The position numbers and the translations under genes are program-made. Below are positions 41,175 to 46,103 of a DNA stretch of 46,103 nt, one piece after another. The notes under the pieces were generated by a model that worked only from the letters and a program-made list of their open reading frames with translations, had not been told where the DNA came from and ran no database searches. The stretch covers positions 1 through 46,103 of the forward strand of contig VGEN01000016.1 of NCBI GenBank assembly GCA_016869285.1, written 5' to 3'. Source of the stretch: Alphaproteobacteria bacterium (GTDB lineage: Bacteria; Pseudomonadota; Alphaproteobacteria; SHVZ01). Position 1 is the first letter of the stretch. Every line of letters begins with the position of its first letter.

Positions 41175-42059
41175 TCAACCGTGCCGATCGACGAAGCAGC
41201 GATGCGCGGCCTCGAGACGGGCAGCGTACTCGGCGGCATAGGCCTCGAAGTCGATGGCGACGCGCCGGTGCCGCCTGGCGACCAGCGCCCACAGATGCTC
41301 GCGGAGAAGCGAGGCGACGCGCATTGCATCGGCGCGACGAAGGAGGCCTGCATCGGGCGAGGAGTCGTGATACGCGGCCAGGAGCGACTGCCAGGCATCG
41401 TCATCGAGCTGCGCATTGCTGGCGAGATTGCCGAGGTCGAAGAGCGGAGTGCCGTAGCCCGCATACTCCCAATCGATGAGCCAGAGGCGCTTGCCGTCGT
41501 CGATGAGATTGGCCGGCAGCAGATCGTTGTGGCCGAAGACGATGTCGACCGGGCCGACCGCGCGCTCCAAGGCACCGGCGATCGCTGTCAGCCGCGCGAG
41601 GTCGCGGCCGTCCTCGGTGCCGGCGAGCTGAGCGGCGTAATCGCGTATCGCATGGAATACCCAGAACATGACGGCGGGACCGCGAAGATGGCGTCCGACC
41701 TCCCGATGCGTGCGCTTGAGGAGGTCGACGATGCGGCTGCGCATCGGCTCGCTTCGGATATCAGCCTCGGTCAGCGCTCTGCCATCGATGAATCGGATGA
41801 CAAGGATGTCGGCCGCGGTATGGAGGACTTCCGGGGCGATGCCGGCGGAGGCCGCAGCGCGGCTGACGGCCAGATCGTTGGCACGGACGAGGCCGTGCTC
41901 CGGCACGTCGCCGCCGAGCCGGACGACCCAGTCGCCGGCGCCGTCGCGCACCCGATAGTTACGGTTGCTGAGCCCGCCCGAGAGCGGCTCGATGCGCGGC
42001 TGGCCTTTCCAGCACGGCAGCCGGTTCACGCGCCCAAGATCGGCCGCGACCGAGGTCAT
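41175..42059 (-). CDS. Phosphotransferase, choline/aminoglycoside kinase family
   Basis: The 294-residue kinase-like protein has 'PLSGGLSNRNYRVRDGAGDWVVRL' (nucleotide-binding start), the Brenner motif 'VFGHNDLLPANLI' with catalytic Asp, and 'LIDWEYAGYGTPLFDLGN' with the metal Asp. This matches LicA/choline-kinase-like enzymes. It lies three bases downstream of the double-ATPase gene, so it is probably co-transcribed with the transporter and may phosphorylate an imported small molecule; the latter is inferred. Confidence 0.87.
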   Translation of the reverse strand: MTSVAADLGRVNRLPCWKGQPRIEPLSGGLSNRNYRVRDGAGDWVVRLGGDVPEHGLVRANDLAVSRAAASAGIAPEVLHTAADILVIRFIDGRALTEADIRSEPMRSRIVDLLKRTHREVGRHLRGPAVMFWVFHAIRDYAAQLAGTEDGRDLARLTAIAGALERAVGPVDIVFGHNDLLPANLIDDGKRLWLIDWEYAGYGTPLFDLGNLASNAQLDDDAWQSLLAAYHDSSPDAGLLRRADAMRVASLLREHLWALVARRHRRVAIDFEAYAAEYAARLEAAHRCFVDRHG

Positions 42060-42062
42060 GGA

Positions 42063-43673
42063 TCAGGCGCGGCGCGCGCGCCAGTGCTTGCCGGGAATGG
42101 CGTCGAGCAAGGTCCGCGTATAGGGGTGGGACGGATGGCGGAACAGCTCGCCGGTCGATCCCTGCTCGACGATCTCGCCCTGATACATGACGGCCACCCG
42201 GTCGCAGACCTGGGCGGCGACGCGAAGGTCGTGGGTGATGAACAGCATCGAGAGGTTGAGCCGCCGCTTGATGTCGGCGAGCAGGTCGAGGACCTGCGCC
42301 TGGACCGAGACGTCGAGGGCGGAGACCGGCTCGTCGGCGATCAGGAGCTCGGGCTGGAGCGCGAGCGCGCGCGCGATGCCGATGCGCTGGCGCTGGCCGC
42401 CGGAGAACTCATGCGGATAGCGGTCGATGACCGATGGATCGAGACCGACCAGGCTCAGGAGCTCCTGCGCGCGCTTGACCGCGTCGGGTTTCGCCGTGCC
42501 GAAGGCGATAGGGCCGGCGGCGATGATGTCGCCGACCTTGTGCCGCGGGTTCAGCGAGGCATAGGGGTCCTGGAAGATCATTTGCACGCGCTTGCGATAG
42601 GGACGAAGCGCGCGGCCGCGGAATGCATTCAGATCGACGCCGTGGAAGTCGATGCGGCCGGCGTCGGAATCGATCAGACGGATGACGCAACGGCCGACCG
42701 TGGTCTTGCCGGAACCGGATTCGCCGACGAGGCCGAGGGTTTCGCCCTTGCGGATCGACAGGGTCACGTTCTTGGCTGCCGTGACGACGCGACGCGGGCG
42801 GAAGAGGCCACCTGCTGTCCGGTAGGTCTTGCCGAGGCCTTTGACCGATAGAACCGTAAGCGCGCGATCGAGCGGGCGGCGCTCGGGCGGATCGAGCGTC
42901 GGCACCGCCTGGATCAGCCGCTTGGTGTAGTCGTGCGTCGGCGCTTCGAGCACCTGTTCCTTGGCGCCAAGCTCGACGATCCGGCCATGCTGCATCACCG
43001 CGACCCGATCGGCGATCTCAGCGACCACGCCGAAATCATGAGTGATGAACAGCACGCCCATCTGGCGCTCGGACTGGAGCTGGCGGATCAGCGCCAGGAT
43101 CTGCGCCTGGGTGGTGACGTCGAGCGCGGTGGTCGGCTCGTCGGCGATCAGGATGGTGGGTCTGAGCGCCAGCGCCATCGCGATCATCACCCGCTGGCGC
43201 TGGCCGCCCGAGAGATGATGCGGATAGGCGGACCTCAACCGCTCGGGATCGGGCAGGTTCACCGCCTGCAGCAGCTCCGTCACCCGGTCCTCGCCTCCGG
43301 CCTCGCCATGCGCCTGGAGCACCTCGAGGATCTGGTCGGAGACGCGCATCACCGGATTGAGGGCGGTCATCGGCTCCTGGAAGATCATGCCGAAGCGCCG
43401 GCCGCGCAGCCCGCGCCACTCTTCCTCAGAGAGCTTCAAGAGATCGCGGCCTTCGAACAGAAGCTCTCCGCCGGAAGGCCGGACCGAGGGCTGCGGCAGG
43501 AGCCCCATGACCGCCGCCGCGGTCAGCGACTTGCCGGAGCCCGACTCGCCGACGAGGCAGAGGATCTCGTTCTCATGCAGGTCGAAGCTGACATTCTCGA
43601 CCGCATGCGGTCGGTCCGAGCCCGGCGGCAGGTCGATGGTCAGATCGCGGACCGAGAGGAGCGGTTCGGTCAT
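42063..43673 (-). CDS. Dipeptide/oligopeptide-type ABC transporter, fused double ATPase
   Basis: The 536-residue protein contains two complete ABC domains of the DppD and DppF kind joined in one chain. Domain 1 has '[11 protein letters not shown]' (Walker A), '[19 protein letters not shown]' and '[13 protein letters not shown]'. Domain 2 (from about 290) has '[16 protein letters not shown]', '[19 protein letters not shown]' and '[13 protein letters not shown]'. Each has an H-loop 'ITHD'. It powers import through the two permeases upstream. ATG 43673 overlaps the permease stop as ATGA. Confidence 0.95.
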   Translation of the reverse strand: MTEPLLSVRDLTIDLPPGSDRPHAVENVSFDLHENEILCLVGESGSGKSLTAAAVMGLLPQPSVRPSGGELLFEGRDLLKLSEEEWRGLRGRRFGMIFQEPMTALNPVMRVSDQILEVLQAHGEAGGEDRVTELLQAVNLPDPERLRSAYPHHLSGGQRQRVMIAMALALRPTILIADEPTTALDVTTQAQILALIRQLQSERQMGVLFITHDFGVVAEIADRVAVMQHGRIVELGAKEQVLEAPTHDYTKRLIQAVPTLDPPERRPLDRALTVLSVKGLGKTYRTAGGLFRPRRVVTAAKNVTLSIRKGETLGLVGESGSGKTTVGRCVIRLIDSDAGRIDFHGVDLNAFRGRALRPYRKRVQMIFQDPYASLNPRHKVGDIIAAGPIAFGTAKPDAVKRAQELLSLVGLDPSVIDRYPHEFSGGQRQRIGIARALALQPELLIADEPVSALDVSVQAQVLDLLADIKRRLNLSMLFITHDLRVAAQVCDRVAVMYQGEIVEQGSTGELFRHPSHPYTRTLLDAIPGKHWRARRA

Positions 43674-44506
43674 GCACGCCCCTTGCGCGCCAAGCGCGGG
43701 TTCATCGCGTCCGACAGGCCTTCGCCGACCAGGTTGAGGGCGAGAACCGTGATGAGGATCGCCACGCCCGGGAAGGTCGACATCCACCAGGCCTGGCGGA
43801 TCACCGAGCGCGAGGCACCGATCATGTAGCCCCAGCTCATCATGTTGGGATCGCCGAGGCCGAGGAAGCTGAGCGCGCTCTCGAGCAGGATCGCCGAGGC
43901 GATCATCAGCGAGGCCATGACGATCACCGGCGACAGCGCGTTCGGCAGGATCTGGCCGAGGATGATCCTGAGATGGGTCTCGCCGACGACGACTGCCGCC
44001 TGAACGAACTCGCGGCGCCGGAGCGAGAGGAACTCGCCGCGCACCAGACGCGCCACCGGCGGCCAGCTCACCACCGCGATCGCAGCGACGATCGAGGCGA
44101 TCGAGGGACGGAAGATCGCGACCAGGACGATGGCGAAGACGAAGGAGGGAATGGTCTGGAAGAACTCTGTGAAGCGCATCAGCGCATCGTCGATGACGCC
44201 GCCGAAGTATCCGGCGAGAGCACCGAGCGCGAGGCCGAGCGTGACGGCGAAAAAGGTCGAGACGATGCCGACCATCAGCGAAACTCGGGCGCCGTGGACG
44301 ATGCCCGAGAGAATGTTGCGGCCGAGCATGTCGGTGCCGAGCGGGAACTCGCCGAAGGGCCTCTGGAAGGGAGCTCCCGCCATCTCCCAGGGGCTCGCCG
44401 GGTAGACGAGGGGCGCCGCTGCGGCGATGAGGACGATGAAGGCGAGTACGGCGAGGCCGACCACGGCGCCCTTGTTCCGTCTGTAGCGCTGCCAGAACTC
44501 CCTCAT
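43670..44506 (-). CDS. Dipeptide/oligopeptide-type ABC transporter permease (DppC-like)
   Basis: The 278-residue protein has a short cytoplasmic start ('REFWQRYRRNKGAVVGL'), one N-terminal helix with an extended loop 'PFGEFPLGTDMLGRNILSGIVHGARVS' typical of DppC, and about five further helices. The EAA-like loop is 'REFVQAAVVVGETHLRIILGQILPN'. It pairs with the next permease. Both ends show 4-base ATGA overlaps with operon neighbours. Confidence 0.95.
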   Translation of the reverse strand: MREFWQRYRRNKGAVVGLAVLAFIVLIAAAAPLVYPASPWEMAGAPFQRPFGEFPLGTDMLGRNILSGIVHGARVSLMVGIVSTFFAVTLGLALGALAGYFGGVIDDALMRFTEFFQTIPSFVFAIVLVAIFRPSIASIVAAIAVVSWPPVARLVRGEFLSLRRREFVQAAVVVGETHLRIILGQILPNALSPVIVMASLMIASAILLESALSFLGLGDPNMMSWGYMIGASRSVIRQAWWMSTFPGVAILITVLALNLVGEGLSDAMNPRLARKGRA

Positions 44507-45477
44507 GATCCGACCTCGATGCGCGGATCGACCAGCGAGTAGACGAGGTCGGTTACCAGGTTAAAGGCGATGACCATGACCGAGGTCAGGAAGAAGACAC
44601 CGAGCAGCAGATTGTAGTCGCGCTGCAGAAGGGCCTCGAAGGCGAGCCGGCCGATGCCGGGCCAGGCGAAGACGGTCTCGACCACGATCGAGCCGCCGAC
44701 CAGCTGTCCTGCCTGGATGCCGGCAAAGGTGATCACCGGCAGGATCGCATTGCGCAGCGTGTGCGCCCGGAGGATGCGCGCCGGCGCAAGCCCCTTGGCG
44801 CGGGCGGTGCGGACAAAGTCCATGTCCTGCACCTCGAGCATCGAGGCGCGCGTGAGGCGGGCGTAGATGGCGACGAAGAAGACGGCGAGCGTCAGCACCG
44901 GCAGCACCATGTGCCGGGCGACATCGACAACGCGATCGCCGAAAGGCATGGCGACAGGCGTTTGCATGCCGAAGGCCGGAAGCCAGCCGAGATTGACGGA
45001 GAAGAGCAGGATCGCCATCAGCCCGACCCAGAAGAGCGGCGTGGCGTAGAATCCAAGCGCTGCGACCGTGACCAGGCTGTCCGCCCAGGTGCCGACGCGG
45101 GTCGCCGCGAGCACGCCGAGCCCGATGCCGATGGCGAGCGCGACGATGAAGGCGGTTACCGTCAGGAGCAGCGTCGCCGGCAGGCGCTCGCCGACCATAT
45201 CGGCGACCGAGCGCTGGTTGCGATAGGACCAGCCGAGGTCGAATGTCACCACGCCGCCGACATAGAGGGCGAGCTGAGTGGTCAGCGGCTTGTCGAGGCC
45301 GAATTGCTCGCGGAGCTGAGCAATGTATTTGGCATCCGCCGCGCCGGCTTCTCCCGCGATCACGCTGGCCGGATCGCCGGGTGCCAGCCGGATCAGGAGA
45401 AAGTTAAGAATGACGATCGCGAGCAGGATCGCCACGCTTTTCATCAGACGCCTGGCGACGAAGTCGAGCCGGCCCAC
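44503..45477 (-). CDS. Dipeptide/oligopeptide-type ABC transporter permease (DppB-like)
   Basis: The 324-residue protein shows DppB features: 'FVARRLMKSVAILLAIVILNFLLIRLAPGDP' at the N-terminus, 'QFGLDKPLTTQLALYVGGVVTFDLGWSYRN', and the EAA loop 'DFVRTARAKGLAPARILRAHTLRNAILPV'. It is the first gene of the transporter operon. No binding-protein gene lies upstream: 45478-45697 contains only a TCAGCCGG/CCGGCTGA inverted repeat (45564-45600). Confidence 0.95.
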   Translation of the reverse strand: MGRLDFVARRLMKSVAILLAIVILNFLLIRLAPGDPASVIAGEAGAADAKYIAQLREQFGLDKPLTTQLALYVGGVVTFDLGWSYRNQRSVADMVGERLPATLLLTVTAFIVALAIGIGLGVLAATRVGTWADSLVTVAALGFYATPLFWVGLMAILLFSVNLGWLPAFGMQTPVAMPFGDRVVDVARHMVLPVLTLAVFFVAIYARLTRASMLEVQDMDFVRTARAKGLAPARILRAHTLRNAILPVITFAGIQAGQLVGGSIVVETVFAWPGIGRLAFEALLQRDYNLLLGVFFLTSVMVIAFNLVTDLVYSLVDPRIEVGS

Positions 45478-45697
45478 TTAGACCCACATGCTTTCGGTTC
45501 CCCCGGGGCGGAGCTTAGATCGGGCGGCGGCGGATGGCGATGACTAGCTCACGCTGTGAAATGTCAGCCGGTTCACGCCGGAGCGGCGGGCGCCGGCTGA
45601 TTTGCTGCGATCGCTCCATGCATAGACGACGAAATGCGCCTTGACGCGGCATAGGAAGGGCGCTTCCCTTCAATTGCCGACAACCGGGTTGGAAGCA

Positions 45698-45904
45698 ATG
45701 GGTCTGTTCGATTTCCTGAAGGTTAAGAAAGAGAAGAAGAAGCCCGCCAAGGGGGCGCCGCAGGTGCCTTCCAAGGGCACGGCCACCTTCAACGGCCGAT
45801 CCTTCCCGGCGATCGAGTGGAGCGCGAAGGGCTTCATCATCGCCAACTACGACGCCGATCTCGTCGTCGAGGTGGTCCTCCCCCTGAAAAGTGGTCCGCC
45901 CTGA
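45698..45904 (+). pseudogene. PilZ-like protein gene truncated by an IS3-type element
   Basis: The frame starts 'MGLFDFLKVKKEKKKPAKG' and continues with 'FNGRSFPAIEWSAKGFIIANYDADLVV', which resembles the first strands of a PilZ (c-di-GMP receptor) domain. The last codons from about 45873 ('VLPLKSGPP') come from the terminal sequence of the inserted element, which also supplies the stop codon. So only about 58 host residues remain. The PilZ identification rests on a short stretch and is tentative. Confidence 0.55.
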
Positions 45905-46103
45905 ACTATGTCTTTTGACAAGAAGGAGGACTGCAATGCCGAAGAAGAGGCACAAGCCTGAAGAGATCGTTTCGAAACTCCGACAAGCCGATGTCTTGAT
46001 CTCACAGGGCCAGGATATCGCTGATGTCATCCGCCAGATCGGGGTGAGCGAGGTCACTTATTATCGGTGGCGCCAGGAGTACGGCGGGCTGAAGATCGAG
46101 CAG
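45873..46103 (+). mobile_element. Left end of an IS3-type insertion sequence
   Basis: The likely terminus begins near 45873 with 'TGGTCCTCCCCCTGAAAAG' followed by a second TGGTCC (45892-45897), a pattern seen at ends of IS3-family elements. The orfA gene begins at 45936. The right end lies beyond the window. The exact first base and target duplication cannot be verified. Confidence 0.65.
45936..46103 (+). CDS. IS3 family transposase OrfA, 5' part
   Basis: The first 56 residues are visible: 'MPKKRHKPEEIVSKLRQADV', then 'IRQIGVSEVTYYRWRQEYGGLK'. This is the helix-turn-helix of IS3-type OrfA (HTH_Tnp_1). AAGGAGGA lies eight bases before the ATG. The gene continues past the right edge; OrfB with the DDE core is not in the window. 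Confidence 0.9.
   Translation, partial: MPKKRHKPEEIVSKLRQADVLISQGQDIADVIRQIGVSEVTYYRWRQEYGGLKIEQ

Noticed and set aside
41181..42851. 556-codon plus-strand frame opposite the kinase and ATPase genes
   Set aside because: Antisense to two well-supported genes, no domain.
1..46103. CRISPR array, tRNA or rRNA genes, prophage
   Set aside because: No regularly spaced repeats, no tRNA-like cloverleaf and no phage structural genes were noticed by eye.

Overview
This window looks like a chromosomal stretch from a high-GC alphaproteobacterium. The evidence is the GC-rich codon use, many 4-base ATGA/GTGA gene overlaps, short palindromic repeats of the kind common in Rhodospirillales and Hyphomicrobiales, FNR/FixK-type boxes, and a gene stock dominated by amide, amino-acid and sugar-acid catabolism plus peptide-type ABC transport. 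Genus cannot be fixed from the sequence. Insertion sequences bound both edges: the 3' end of an IS630-type transposase gene on the left and the 5' end of an IS3-type element on the right. No rRNA, tRNA, CRISPR array or prophage was seen.

Region 1 (0.1-16.2 kb) is rich in amide and amino-acid catabolism. It holds a DmpA-type P1 aminopeptidase, an M20 peptidase, an amidohydrolase, and an amidase with a small AtzG/GatC-like partner. An Old Yellow Enzyme, a VapBC pair, an IclR regulator with a coupled FAD amine/amino-acid oxidoreductase, and a divergent class III aminotransferase follow. A CitE-like lyase coupled to a solute-binding protein, a GDPD phosphodiesterase and an alkaline-phosphatase-superfamily enzyme close it. 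A perfect palindrome lies between IclR and the aminotransferase.

Region 2 (16.3-22.7 kb) has a sugar-acid flavour: class II aldolase, SMP-30-type lactonase (broken by one TAA codon), KduD-like dehydrogenase, aldose epimerase and a uronate-dehydrogenase-like enzyme. A CBS-BON protein with two FNR/FixK-type boxes and a periplasmic alpha-carbonic anhydrase are also here.

Region 3 (22.8-34 kb) contains a methyltransferase-MFS-desaturase operon, an ornithine-cyclodeaminase-like gene, and two tandem solute-binding proteins closely related to the one in region 1 and separated by a strong intrinsic terminator. A large alpha/beta hydrolase and an unrecognised lipoprotein follow.

Region 4 (33.8-45.9 kb) carries nucleoside hydrolase/NUDIX, an MFS carrier, a peptidoglycan-binding protein, a TPR-2OG oxygenase with a secreted metallo-beta-lactamase-fold protein, a PPOX flavoprotein, and a PCMT-like methyltransferase. 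An operon of two Dpp-type permeases, a fused double ATPase and a small-molecule kinase comes next. That transport operon has no binding protein of its own, while the window has three orphan binding proteins. A PilZ-like gene at the right edge is cut by the IS3 element.

The most notable items are the coupled amidase/small-subunit pair, the tandem oxygen-responsive boxes with a possible divergent small ORF, the single-codon break in the lactonase, and the 80-base antisense 3' overlap in the PCMT gene. No clearly new defence or mobile system was found.
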